Shown: piece after piece, positions 8,451-16,662 of the stretch
Layout: each line of letters opens with the position of its first letter
Position numbering within the stretch: the stretch's first letter is position 1
Assembly: GCF_022808815.1 (NCBI RefSeq)
Contig: NZ_JAKZLC010000002.1
Location: 1-64,000 of the forward strand
DNA from: Geothrix paludis
GTDB taxonomy: Bacteria; Acidobacteriota; Holophagae; Holophagales; Holophagaceae
DNA length: 64,000 nt
Reading direction: 5' to 3'
Notes under the pieces: generated by a model
The model's input: the letters and a program-made list of their open reading frames with translations, nothing else
Told to the model about the DNA's origin: nothing
Database searches by the model: none
Program-made: the position numbers and the translations under genes

Positions 8451-8968
8451 GGATGATAAATACCCACGTAGGGCAGGTTCCGGAGTTTGCCATCGAAGTC
8501 GAGGCCGTAGCCGACCACGAAATGGTCCTCGATGGTGAAGCCGATGTAGTCCACGGGGACCTCAACCTTGCGGCGGCTGGGCTTGTCCAGGAGCGTGCAG
8601 ATCTTGAGGCTGAGGGGTTCCCGGTCGTGGAGCAGGTTGCGGACCTTGAAGAGGGTGAGGCCGGTGTCCACGATGTCCTCGACCACCAGGGCATGCCGCC
8701 CCTGGATGGAGCGATCGAGGTCCTTGAGGATATGCACCTCGCCGGTGCTTTCCGTGCCCGCCCCGTAGCTGGACACCTGCATGAAGCTCACGTCGATATC
8801 CAGTTCCATGGCCCGCACGAGATCCGCGAAGAAGGGGAACACCCCGTTCAGGAGGCCGATCACCACCAGGTCCTGGCCCGCATAGTCCCTGGACAGCTGG
8901 GCCCCCAGTTCCTGGACCCGGGTCCGGATCTGCCCCTCCGTGAGCAGCGGGCTGATGCGATCGCGCAT
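8447..8968 (-). CDS. hpt: Hypoxanthine phosphoribosyltransferase
   Basis: A 173-residue purine-salvage enzyme converting hypoxanthine or guanine plus PRPP to IMP or GMP. The PRPP-binding signature VVEDIVDTGLTL is present, with GLLNGVFPFFADLVRA near the N-terminus and the flexible-loop region SSYGAGTESTGEV. The ATG at 8968 has an AGGAG Shine-Dalgarno six bases upstream. The longer in-frame start has none and adds an unlikely 17 residues. It heads a run on the minus strand: hpt, GxxExxY, lptE, holA. Confidence 0.93.
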   Translation of the reverse strand: MRDRISPLLTEGQIRTRVQELGAQLSRDYAGQDLVVIGLLNGVFPFFADLVRAMELDIDVSFMQVSSYGAGTESTGEVHILKDLDRSIQGRHALVVEDIVDTGLTLFKVRNLLHDREPLSLKICTLLDKPSRRKVEVPVDYIGFTIEDHFVVGYGLDFDGKLRNLPYVGIYHP

Positions 8969-9094
8969 GGAAACTCCTGAAAGGGATGGGCTGGAACGAC
9001 GTTCCGAGGTCATTTCCATTCAACCCCAGAAGGCCTTCCGGGGTCCATCCGATGACGGCGTATTTCTCCTCGAACTCCGGCGCCGGAGACTACG

Positions 9095-9742
9095 ATGATG
9101 GCGGTTGCCACCTTGAACGAACCCCTGATGCCCCAGCCGGCCCCCCGGGCCGTCGACCGGATCCCCGATCCGGCCTCGCCCTACCATACGCCGGAGGTGC
9201 TGGCCTGGGTGGAAGCTGCCCAGCAGGGCGACCAGGCCGCCTTCGCCAACCTGGTGCGCCTGTTCTCCCGGGACGTCTACGGCAAGGCCTTCTCCATCCT
9301 CAGGAACCACCAGGACGCCGATGACGTCGTGCAGGAGACCTTCATCCGCGTCTTCCGGTCCCTTCCTGGTTTCCGCTTCGAGTCCTCCTTCCGCACCTGG
9401 CTCATCACCATCGCCACCCGCCAGGCCCTGAACTTCAGGGAACGGATGGCCCGCGAGCACGAGAGCCTCGATGGCCCGGAGGGCACGCTGGACCACCCCG
9501 CCCTACGCGTCGAAGAGAGCCAGGTGGCCGCCTTCCTGGACCAGGAGGCACGGCGCCTCCTGCATGAGGCCCTGCCCAAGCTGCCCCGCCGCCAGAAGGA
9601 AGCCCTCACGCTGAAGTTGCAGCACGACTGGAAATACGAGCAGATCGCAGCGCAGATGGGCACCTCCGTGGGCAGCGTGAAGGCCCACATCTTCCACGCC
9701 ATCCAGAACCTCACCCGCCATGTCAAAGGAGGCCGAGCATGA
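9095..9742 (+). CDS. ECF RNA polymerase sigma factor (sigma-70 family)
   Basis: A 215-residue sigma factor with regions 2 and 4 only. Region 2 shows DVYGKAFSILRNHQDADDVVQETFIRVFRSLPGF and then FRTWLITIATRQALNF. Region 4 shows LPRRQKEALTLKLQHDWKYEQIAAQMGTSVGSVKAHIFHA. The ATG has a GGAG about eight bases upstream. The next gene overlaps its stop and encodes a membrane anti-sigma factor, so activity is probably controlled by sequestration. The third gene is a CpxP/Spy-like protein, which points to an envelope or metal stress regulon. Confidence 0.93.
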   Translation: MMAVATLNEPLMPQPAPRAVDRIPDPASPYHTPEVLAWVEAAQQGDQAAFANLVRLFSRDVYGKAFSILRNHQDADDVVQETFIRVFRSLPGFRFESSFRTWLITIATRQALNFRERMAREHESLDGPEGTLDHPALRVEESQVAAFLDQEARRLLHEALPKLPRRQKEALTLKLQHDWKYEQIAAQMGTSVGSVKAHIFHAIQNLTRHVKGGRA

Positions 9743-10245
9743 CCGCCGAGCCCCTACCCCTCCCCGAAGCCTGTGTCTCCGCCCTGTCCGCCATCGAGGC
9801 CAGCCCTCTGGATCCCGGCGCCGCCGCGGAGGCCCACATGAAGACCTGCACCGCCTGCGCCGAGGCCCGGATCCAGTTCCTGGCCATGGAGGACAGCCCC
9901 GAGGTACTGGCGCCCACTGGCTACTTCGAGCGCCTTCCCGGCCGCATCCTCCGGAAGCTGCCCGCCCGTCCGGCCCTGCACCACCGTCTGGGTCCCCTGG
10001 CCTGGGCTGCGGCGGCAGGCCTGCTCATGGCCGTGGGTGCCGGCGCGTTCCTGGCCGGGCGCGCGAACCGGACGCCCTATGTGGAAGCCAACTTGCCCCG
10101 GCAGCCCGATATCCTCGAGGTCTCCACCACCGATACGCCCTTCCACAGCGGCGAGGAGGAGGCCGCCCAGGTGCAGGCCCTCAGCCCTGAGGAGATGAAG
10201 GCCCTCCTGGAGCGCCTGGATACAACTCCGGCGCCGACGAGGTGA
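9739..10245 (+). CDS. Membrane anti-sigma factor with HxxxCxxC zinc motif
   Basis: A 168-residue partner of the preceding sigma factor, overlapping it by ATGA. Residues H33, C37 and C40 form the HxxxCxxC pattern of the zinc-binding anti-sigma domain. One membrane segment (about residues 86-106) divides the cytoplasmic domain from a C-terminal tail of about 60 residues containing EEMKALLERLD. The tail is probably periplasmic and may be the sensing end. Zinc binding may be redox- or thiol-sensitive, but the sequence does not show this. Confidence 0.85.
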   Translation: MTAEPLPLPEACVSALSAIEASPLDPGAAAEAHMKTCTACAEARIQFLAMEDSPEVLAPTGYFERLPGRILRKLPARPALHHRLGPLAWAAAAGLLMAVGAGAFLAGRANRTPYVEANLPRQPDILEVSTTDTPFHSGEEEAAQVQALSPEEMKALLERLDTTPAPTR

Positions 10246-10248
10246 TGC

Positions 10249-10758
10249 ATGTCCCGACCGACCCTTTTCCTGACCTTCCTCCTGCTCGCCGGCCTGCCCA
10301 TGCGGGGCCAGGCCGAAGATGATCGGCCGCTGGTCCGCTTCCGCATGGAGCAGCTGCAGCAGACCGTCGGCCTTCCCGAGGACCAGGCCCGGACCGTGGT
10401 GGAGCGCTGGTCCCGCTATGACCGCGAACAGTTCGACAAGACTCAGCAGATCCAACAGATCCGTCGAAAGTTCAATGACATCCTCCTGGGGCCCGGAAGC
10501 GAGGACGAGAAGAATGCCAAGGTCCGGCCCCTCCTCGACCAGTTCGTGGAGCTGCGCCGCCAGCAGGCTGACCTCAAGTTCAAGTTCGAAGAGGACATCC
10601 GCGCCCGCCTGAGCCCCGCCCAGCAGGTCCGCCTCATCACCCATGTGGAGGAGATGCAGCGGCGCATGCTGGAGGCCCTGAGGCAGGGCGGGGTGGGCGG
10701 TCGCCCCGGGCTGTTCCGCCCCGGTCTGGGCGGCGGCATGCGCCGGGGAGGCCGCTGA
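10249..10758 (+). CDS. CpxP/Spy-like periplasmic protein
   Basis: A 169-residue secreted helical protein. A signal peptide (LFLTFLLLAGLPMRGQA) precedes a charged, helix-rich body with two repeats of Gln/Arg-rich helices, including LRRQQADLKFKFEEDIRARLSPAQQVRLI. The LSPAQQ segment recalls the LTxxQ motifs of CpxP/Spy and heavy-metal resistor proteins. The C-terminus is a Gly/Arg-rich tail. It starts three bases after the anti-sigma stop, so it is part of the same operon and may modulate the anti-sigma factor. Its stop abuts the convergent RNase J stop. Confidence 0.78.
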   Translation: MSRPTLFLTFLLLAGLPMRGQAEDDRPLVRFRMEQLQQTVGLPEDQARTVVERWSRYDREQFDKTQQIQQIRRKFNDILLGPGSEDEKNAKVRPLLDQFVELRRQQADLKFKFEEDIRARLSPAQQVRLITHVEEMQRRMLEALRQGGVGGRPGLFRPGLGGGMRRGGR

Positions 10759-12489
10759 TCAGATCCCAGGGGCCTCGAGGACCACGGGAATGACCAGGGG
10801 CCGGGTCTGGGTGGTCTTGCGGATGACGCGCCGCAGGGCCAGGCGCAGGGTGTCCCGCAGCGCTTCGCCATCCTTCCGGATCTCCGGCGGCGCCTCCTCG
10901 TAGGTCTTGCGGGCCACACCCGCCAGCAGCTCCGTGTAGGCCTCGTCGTCGGAAAGCATCACGAAGCCGCGGCTGAGGATGGTGGGATCAGCCACAAGGT
11001 CGCGGGTCTGCGGGTCCACCAGCAGGGTGGCGAACACCACACCATCCTCCTGGAGGATGAGACGGTCCTTCACCACGCGGGCGTCCACCATGTGGTCCAC
11101 ACCCTCGCTGACGAAACACTTGCCCACGGGGACGGCCCCGGGCATGTCCATGCGGTCCTCCCCGAACAGCCGCAGGCAGAGACCGCCATCCAGCAGCGAG
11201 ATGCGCTCCGGCGCCCAGCCCAGCGAGGCGGCGAGCTTCCCGTGGGCTCGCAGGTTCCGGTAGGTGCCGTGCACGGGCACCATCTGCGCGGGGCGCACGG
11301 CGCGGATGAGGTCCGCCAGCTCGTCGCGGCTGCCGTGACCTGAGGCATGCACGGGCCCCGGGCCCTCGAGCGAGGTCTCCGCGCCCAGGCGCTCGGCCTC
11401 GTCCAGCATCCGGGAGATGGCCACCTCGTTGCCGGGGATGGCCCGGGCGCTCACCACCAGGCGGTCGCCGGGCTGGATGGGCAGGCCCTTCACCTCCCGG
11501 CGGAGGAGGCGCGCCAGGCCGCTCATGGGCTCGCCCTGGCTGCCGGTGCAGAGCACCAGCAGCTCGTCGGGATCGAACAGGTGGGCGTCCTTCGGATCGG
11601 TGAGAAGGTCGTCCGGCAGGGACAGGCGCTTCAGAGAGCGCGCCAGGGCGAGGTTCCTGTCGAGGCTGCGGCCCAACAGCACCACCCGACGCCGGAACTC
11701 GTAGGCCAGGTCGATCAGGGTCTGGAGCCGGTGGATGTTAGAGCTGAAGGTGGTGACGAAGAGCCGTCCCTTCGTCTGCTCGAACGCGGCTTCCAGGCCC
11801 TCCCGGCAAGCGGACTCCGAGGGTGAGCGGCCCGGGCGGCCCACGTTGGTCGAATCCGCCATGAGCAGCCGCACGCCGGCGTCGCCCAGGGCCTTCAGCC
11901 GGTCCATGCCTGTGTGTCGGCCGTCGGGCGGGTCCGGATCGATCTTGAAATCACCGGAGTGCACCAGCACGCCCTGCGGGGTGTGGAGCGCCAGGGCGCA
12001 GGCATCGGGGATGCTGTGGGTGACGGGGATCCATTCGGCCTCGATCTCGCCACCATCCTCATCGCAGCCCACCTTCACGCGGCCGAAGTCCGGCACCGGA
12101 TGGAGCAGGTCGGTATCGATCCCGTGCTCGCGGAGCTTGCCCTCCACCAGGCCCAGGGTGAAGGCCGTGCCGTAGACGGGCACGGGCCAGCGGCGCAGGA
12201 AGTAGGGCAGCGCGCCGATGTGGTCCTCGTGGCCGTGGGTGAGGAGCACGGCCTGGAGGCGGTCCGCGAAGGGCTCCAGGTAGGCGAAGTCCGGCACGAT
12301 GGAATCGATGCCCGGCTGGTCGTCCGAGGGGAAGAGCTGGCCGCAGTCCACCAGGAAGAGGCTGCGGGCGCTGTGCACCACCAGGGCGTTCATGCCGAAC
12401 TCGCCGAGTCCGCCGATGGGGATCAGCCGCAGCTCGTCGTCGGCGGGGACCTCGGTCCAGGTTGTGAATTCGGGCGCGACGGGCGTCAC
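10759..12489 (-). CDS. rnj: Ribonuclease J
   Basis: A 576-residue metallo-beta-lactamase/beta-CASP nuclease for mRNA turnover and rRNA processing, with 5'-exonuclease and endonuclease activity. The zinc site HGHEDH lies at residues 85-90, with GGLGEFGMN, the beta-CASP block SGDFKID, ADSTN and GHGSRDE. I place the start at a GTG (12489) preceded by GGAGGTG. That GTG overlaps the ksgA stop as GTGA, whereas a longer ATG start at 12543 would overlap ksgA by 58 bases. The C-terminal helical domain is present. Confidence 0.93.
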   Translation of the reverse strand: MTPVAPEFTTWTEVPADDELRLIPIGGLGEFGMNALVVHSARSLFLVDCGQLFPSDDQPGIDSIVPDFAYLEPFADRLQAVLLTHGHEDHIGALPYFLRRWPVPVYGTAFTLGLVEGKLREHGIDTDLLHPVPDFGRVKVGCDEDGGEIEAEWIPVTHSIPDACALALHTPQGVLVHSGDFKIDPDPPDGRHTGMDRLKALGDAGVRLLMADSTNVGRPGRSPSESACREGLEAAFEQTKGRLFVTTFSSNIHRLQTLIDLAYEFRRRVVLLGRSLDRNLALARSLKRLSLPDDLLTDPKDAHLFDPDELLVLCTGSQGEPMSGLARLLRREVKGLPIQPGDRLVVSARAIPGNEVAISRMLDEAERLGAETSLEGPGPVHASGHGSRDELADLIRAVRPAQMVPVHGTYRNLRAHGKLAASLGWAPERISLLDGGLCLRLFGEDRMDMPGAVPVGKCFVSEGVDHMVDARVVKDRLILQEDGVVFATLLVDPQTRDLVADPTILSRGFVMLSDDEAYTELLAGVARKTYEEAPPEIRKDGEALRDTLRLALRRVIRKTTQTRPLVIPVVLEAPGI

Positions 12490-13295
12490 GATGGGAACAC
12501 CTCCGGGTGCGATTGGATGAGTTTGCGTGTGGCCATCAGCCACACCGCAGGTGCGATGACTTCAGCGCGAAGCGCTGGGGCCAGTCCTACGCTCGAGAGG
12601 GTTTCCGCCGGAAGGAGGCCCTGCCAGTTGTTCGCGAGGGTCTTCCGCCGGTGCCCGAAGGACCGGTGCAGCACTATGAGCAGGGCCCGGCGCTCCGCCA
12701 GGCTGGGGGCATCCACCCTGGGGTCGAACTGCACCACGGCGGAATCCACCTTGGGAGCCGGGCGGAAGGAGCCGGGTCCCAGCTTCACCAGGCGGGTCAA
12801 CCGCGCGCAGAGCTGCGCCAGCACCGACAGCGGCCCGTAGGCCTTGGTGCCGGGCTCGCCCATGAGCTTCTGGGCCACCTCCAGCTGGAACATGAGCGCC
12901 ATGCGGTCCCAGTGGATGCCCTCCGTGAGCAGCCGCGCCAGGATCGGCGTCGCCGCGTTGTAGGGCAGGTTCCCCACCACGGACCAGGGGTCACCCTCCG
13001 GCAAGGGCAGTTGCACGGCATCGCCCTCCAGCAGGTGGAAATGAGGCGAGGCCGAGAAGCGCTCCCGCAGCAGGGCACAGGCCTCCGGGTCCAGGTCCAC
13101 CGCCCACAGGGGCCGTCCGTCCGCCAGCAGCCGCTCCGTCAGCACCCCGGGACCCGGCCCGATCTCCAGCAGCCTCGGCGCCTTCGAACCCAGCGCCGCC
13201 CCCACGATGGTGGCGATGGCCCCCTCGTTCACCAGGAAGTTCTGACCGAGCCGCTTTTTTGCCCGGAGTCTCGGAAGCTGGGCGGATTCGGACAC
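12486..13295 (-). CDS. rsmA: 16S rRNA (adenine-1518/1519 N6,N6)-dimethyltransferase KsgA
   Basis: A 269-residue enzyme that dimethylates two adjacent adenines in the 3' hairpin of 16S rRNA during small-subunit maturation. Motifs in order are KKRLGQNFL, EIGPGPGVLTERLL, the acidic loop WAVDLDPEA, catalytic GNLPYN and FRPAPKVDSAVV. The C-terminal helical domain contains SFGHRRKTLANNW. It is the first gene of a pair with RNase J. Confidence 0.95.
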   Translation of the reverse strand: MSESAQLPRLRAKKRLGQNFLVNEGAIATIVGAALGSKAPRLLEIGPGPGVLTERLLADGRPLWAVDLDPEACALLRERFSASPHFHLLEGDAVQLPLPEGDPWSVVGNLPYNAATPILARLLTEGIHWDRMALMFQLEVAQKLMGEPGTKAYGPLSVLAQLCARLTRLVKLGPGSFRPAPKVDSAVVQFDPRVDAPSLAERRALLIVLHRSFGHRRKTLANNWQGLLPAETLSSVGLAPALRAEVIAPAVWLMATRKLIQSHPEVFPS

Positions 13296-13343
13296 GATTC
13301 AGGTTATCACGGGGATCTTTCGGTCCATGGCGGCCGTAAAGAG

Positions 13344-13364
13344 TGTGTATTCTTTTTATACACA
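13344..13364. promoter_or_regulatory. Inverted repeat upstream of the pilin operon
   Basis: TGTGTAT (13344-13350) and ATACACA (13358-13364) form a perfect 7-base inverted repeat around a T-rich centre, in an A+T-rich patch between ksgA and the divergent pilin operon. It could be an operator or a short hairpin. No family assignment is possible. Confidence 0.35.
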
Positions 13365-13406
13365 TTCGACCCACAAACTCGCCCGACCCATCGAATCACA
13401 GCGCTA

Positions 13407-13433
13407 TTGACTTGTTTTGACTGGTTTTAGAAT
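13407..13433 (+). promoter_or_regulatory. Possible sigma-70 promoter of the minor-pilin operon
   Basis: TTGACT at 13407-13412 and TAGAAT at 13428-13433 resemble -35 and -10 boxes, in the A+T-rich leader about 55 bases before the first pilin ATG. The 15-base spacer is shorter than ideal. Confidence 0.35.
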
Positions 13434-13486
13434 TGAAGACATCCTCAACACGAGCCACCTATCCTTCCTTAACTAAAGAGGCGCCT

Positions 13487-14179
13487 ATGGGATTCCATCC
13501 CCGAGCCAGATCCCCTCAAAGGGGGTACACCCTCATCGAACTGCTGGTGGTCCTGGCCATCCTGGCGATCGTGACCATGTTCGTGGTCCCGAACCTGGGG
13601 CCCAAGTCCCCCAAGGCCGTGCGGTCGGGCCTCCAGGATCTCAAGGCCTCCCTGCAGCAGGCCCGGGGGATCGCCCTCGCCAATGGGAAGAACATCAATG
13701 TCCACATCATCCTCTCCGGGAACATCGCGCGGATGACGGCTGTGGACCTGAACGACGACGGCACGGAGAAGACACCCGCCCTCATGGATGTCGCCATCGG
13801 CCAGGACTGGCGCCGCTATGCCGATTTCACGACGAGCGACCCACCGATTTCCGACGAGGGCACCACTAAGGTCAAGGATCTGACCGCGCTCGCCACCCTT
13901 GGCTTCACGGGCTGGACCACCCCCATCAAACCTGACGCCGATGCCTCCTCCTACCTTGGATTCTCCCCTCAGGGAGCCCCACAGTTCGTCGACAAAGGCA
14001 CCAAGGCGCGCTCTGCCATCAGCGGAGGTACTTGGGTCGGTGTGAAGGGACTGACCATCAAGGACAAGGGACTTCCCTACGGCTGCGTCTTCCTGCTTGA
14101 GAACGGGCTCATCACCGCCTATTACAAGCCCGATGCGCTGCTGACAGACACGGCCAACCAATGGCAAAGGCTGGAGTAG
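13487..14179 (+). CDS. Type IV minor pilin, FimT/GspH-type pseudopilin
   Basis: A 230-residue prepilin. The type III signal sequence is RGYTLIELLVVLAILAIV: a basic leader ending in Gly, then the processing site before Tyr, Glu at mature position 5 and a hydrophobic helix, all as needed for PilD cleavage. The ATG at 13487 gives a normal short leader, while an upstream ATG at 13433 would add 18 residues. The globular domain is of FimT/GspH type. It opens a five-gene operon of minor pilins and PilY1, whose products prime pilus assembly or sit at the tip. Confidence 0.88.
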   Translation: MGFHPRARSPQRGYTLIELLVVLAILAIVTMFVVPNLGPKSPKAVRSGLQDLKASLQQARGIALANGKNINVHIILSGNIARMTAVDLNDDGTEKTPALMDVAIGQDWRRYADFTTSDPPISDEGTTKVKDLTALATLGFTGWTTPIKPDADASSYLGFSPQGAPQFVDKGTKARSAISGGTWVGVKGLTIKDKGLPYGCVFLLENGLITAYYKPDALLTDTANQWQRLE

Positions 14180-14183
14180 GCCC

Positions 14184-14729
14184 ATGACGGCATTGATCCC
14201 ATCCCCCACCAAAGCCCTCCGCCAGCGCGGTTTCACCATGGTCGAGCTCCTGATGGCCATGGCCATCTTCGCCATCGGCATGTTGGGGCTGGCGGCCCTG
14301 CAGGTCGTAAGCATCAGCCAGGGTGCCGGCGGCCGCCTGCGAGGCACAGCGGCCTTCCTGGCCCACAGCGTCCTGGATCGGGCCGCCGCCGAAGGACAGG
14401 TCACGGCCGCGGAGAGGCAGGCGAACACCAATGGTCTGCCCAACAGCACAACCTCGTGGACGTTCATCGGAGCGGCCGATGCCGTCGCCAAGGCAGATGG
14501 CGCCGCCCTCCTCTTCGACATCAACGGGCGTCCCATCGATGCGGCCGATAAGACCACCCCGGTCGTGTTCACCGCCACCTGGTTCAGTCGAACGGGTTCA
14601 GTGAACGTCGGGACCCGCTCCGCCCTCCAGGAATTTGTCGTGAATGTGACTTGGCAGGAAGCCAATCCCAAGAAGGGGACCGCCCTTGATACCAAAGCGA
14701 TTTCGGTGAGCCGCTATGTCCGCATCTAA
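14184..14729 (+). CDS. Minor pilin, PilV-type
   Basis: A 181-residue prepilin with the cleavage region RGFTMVELLMAMAIFAIGMLGLAALQ, the MLGLAALQ extension being characteristic of PilV. It starts four bases after the previous stop and overlaps the next gene by 14 bases. The order FimT-like, PilV, PilW, PilX, PilY1 is the standard minor-pilin operon. The role is tip-complex assembly and pilus priming. Confidence 0.88.
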   Translation: MTALIPSPTKALRQRGFTMVELLMAMAIFAIGMLGLAALQVVSISQGAGGRLRGTAAFLAHSVLDRAAAEGQVTAAERQANTNGLPNSTTSWTFIGAADAVAKADGAALLFDINGRPIDAADKTTPVVFTATWFSRTGSVNVGTRSALQEFVVNVTWQEANPKKGTALDTKAISVSRYVRI

Positions 14730-15975
14730 GCCCCGTCTCCCCCAAGCCGGCTTCTCCCTGGTGGAACTGCTGGTCGCCCTGGTGTTCACGGCGATCCTCA
14801 CGACCGGCATGCTCCGCATCTTCGCCTCCAGCGTCAGTGGGTTCTATACCCAGCAGGAGTCTCTGGGCCTCCAGCGGGCCTCCCGCTTCGCGCTGGGGAC
14901 CGTGGAGGATGAGGTCCTTCAAGCGGGCTACCTCTTCCCCCCCCGGAACCTGAAGGGCGACTTGAGCATTGGCAGCAGCGGCGTGCAGCCGCCCGTGCTG
15001 GTCCAGCAAACCGACTACCAGCCGGTTTGGTCGGATCCGAACGGCACCACCATCACCCTCCCCAACGTGGACGAACTCCAATTCGTCCAGGATCTCAATC
15101 TGGAGGTGGAGGGCAGCCTCGGAGCCGATGTCGCCGTCGGCGCCACCTCGGCTACCGTGTCCATTCCGAGCGGGAAATCGGTCCTCGACAACTACACGAA
15201 GGTTACGCCCACCACCCCGCTGATCATGGTGATGCTTGATTCCCAGATCAATCAGGTGGACATGCTCCGCCTCGCCTCGCTGGAGGGAAGCGGAGGCGCC
15301 TACACGGCGACGCTCGATACCGCCAGCACCGGTGTTGATCAATTCGGCAACATCCTGGGCGGCGGGTTCTTCACCGGAATGTTCAATAACCCGCACAACG
15401 CGAAGGCCCCCTGCACGTTCATCGCCACCCTCCAGGTGGTGCGCTACACCGTGGTCCCCCGGGCCCTCGACCCCGCCGATCCGAAGCACATGATTCCCTG
15501 TCTGGTGATGCAAACGACCCCACTGAGCCGAAACGCGTATTTCGCACCCGACAAGGCCGCTGGCCCGAAGCCCACCGACAATTGGACTGAACGGATCCTC
15601 GTGGAGGGCGTCACCGGATTCAGAGTGGATATGAGCCTGGACGGTGGGAAGACGTTCCTGCGGTACAAGCCCGACGGCACGCTGCAAGCCGGTTGGGACA
15701 CCTGGAATAACGTGTATGGCAAGCTCGACACGGCCGTAAAGGGAGCGCTTTCGAGTTCCAGCCTCCTCTACCCCTACACCTCTCAGGGCCTGAGCAACCC
15801 GATCGATCCCGTCTGGACCAACTACCTTCCCGTCACCTTCCGTCTCGACGTGGAGACCCGCACTCGGCTTGCGCGCGCCGAGTACGGAGCCACTCCGGGC
15901 ACGGCCGGGTTCCGCACGCGCACGGTGACGATGATGATCTCGCCCAAGAATTTCGCACACGGGGGCTCGCAATGA
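14716..15975 (+). CDS. Minor pilin, PilW-type
   Basis: A 419-residue prepilin with cleavage region AGFSLVELLVALVFTAILTTGMLRIF, the usual PilW signature including the short leader and Glu5. Its large globular domain is longer than in Pseudomonas PilW but is not rare in this kind of operon. The start overlaps the pilV end and the stop overlaps the pilX start by four bases (ATGA). Confidence 0.87.
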   Translation: MSASKPRLPQAGFSLVELLVALVFTAILTTGMLRIFASSVSGFYTQQESLGLQRASRFALGTVEDEVLQAGYLFPPRNLKGDLSIGSSGVQPPVLVQQTDYQPVWSDPNGTTITLPNVDELQFVQDLNLEVEGSLGADVAVGATSATVSIPSGKSVLDNYTKVTPTTPLIMVMLDSQINQVDMLRLASLEGSGGAYTATLDTASTGVDQFGNILGGGFFTGMFNNPHNAKAPCTFIATLQVVRYTVVPRALDPADPKHMIPCLVMQTTPLSRNAYFAPDKAAGPKPTDNWTERILVEGVTGFRVDMSLDGGKTFLRYKPDGTLQAGWDTWNNVYGKLDTAVKGALSSSSLLYPYTSQGLSNPIDPVWTNYLPVTFRLDVETRTRLARAEYGATPGTAGFRTRTVTMMISPKNFAHGGSQ

Positions 15976-16625
15976 GGCGCTCTGAATCATCCAGACGGCG
16001 GGAAGCGGGGGGCATCACGATCCTGCTCGCGCTCGTCCTTCTCACCTTGCTTGGAGCCATGGTTTTCGGACTCGGGCGGGACTCCCTCCGGGAGATCGCC
16101 ATTACCGGCAACGAGTCCCTGGGGAGGAAGGCGGCCGAGGCCGCCGACAGCGGCATCGATTGGACCGTCATGTGGGGACTGGGCAACGGCACCACGGCGG
16201 ACCAGCAAGCCGTCTACTCGGCCATCAACCAGCTTTCGCTCGCCATCGCCGATCCGGCCCTCCGGACCCAGGGGACCGACGCCACCACCAACAGCAAGGG
16301 CACCGGGTACATGAGCAACACGGGTACGGGCATCCTCCGGGCCTACATCTATCCTTCAACGGCCGGCGTGGACCTGAGCCCTTCCACCAGTGGCTACACC
16401 CAGCAATCCGTGGTTCAGCAGGCCATGGAGACGGAAGTCCGCTACCTGGGACCTTACCCACTTGCCAACACCGGAGCCATCACCTCCAGCAAGACCAGCG
16501 GCGGCGGTTCGACGGGTTCCCGGCGGTTCTTCTTCCTCGTCCGCTCCACGGGCCGGGCCAATGTCGGCAACACCGGCCAGTCCTTCATCGCCCGGCGCGA
16601 TGCCATCGTCGACATCACGTTCTAG
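15972..16625 (+). CDS. Minor pilin assembly protein, PilX-type
   Basis: A 217-residue PilX-like protein with an N-terminal hydrophobic segment, GGITILLALVLLTLLGAMVFG, behind a basic leader. It is followed by ITGNESLGRKAAEAADSGIDW, the PilX_N pattern. Unlike true prepilins it lacks Glu at mature position 5, as other PilX proteins do. It lies between pilW and the PilY1 gene and probably helps PilY1 export and tip assembly. Confidence 0.82.
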   Translation: MRRSESSRRREAGGITILLALVLLTLLGAMVFGLGRDSLREIAITGNESLGRKAAEAADSGIDWTVMWGLGNGTTADQQAVYSAINQLSLAIADPALRTQGTDATTNSKGTGYMSNTGTGILRAYIYPSTAGVDLSPSTSGYTQQSVVQQAMETEVRYLGPYPLANTGAITSSKTSGGGSTGSRRFFFLVRSTGRANVGNTGQSFIARRDAIVDITF

Positions 16626-16662
16626 CCTCACCAGACACGCAGCCCGCCTGACGGAGTCATCC

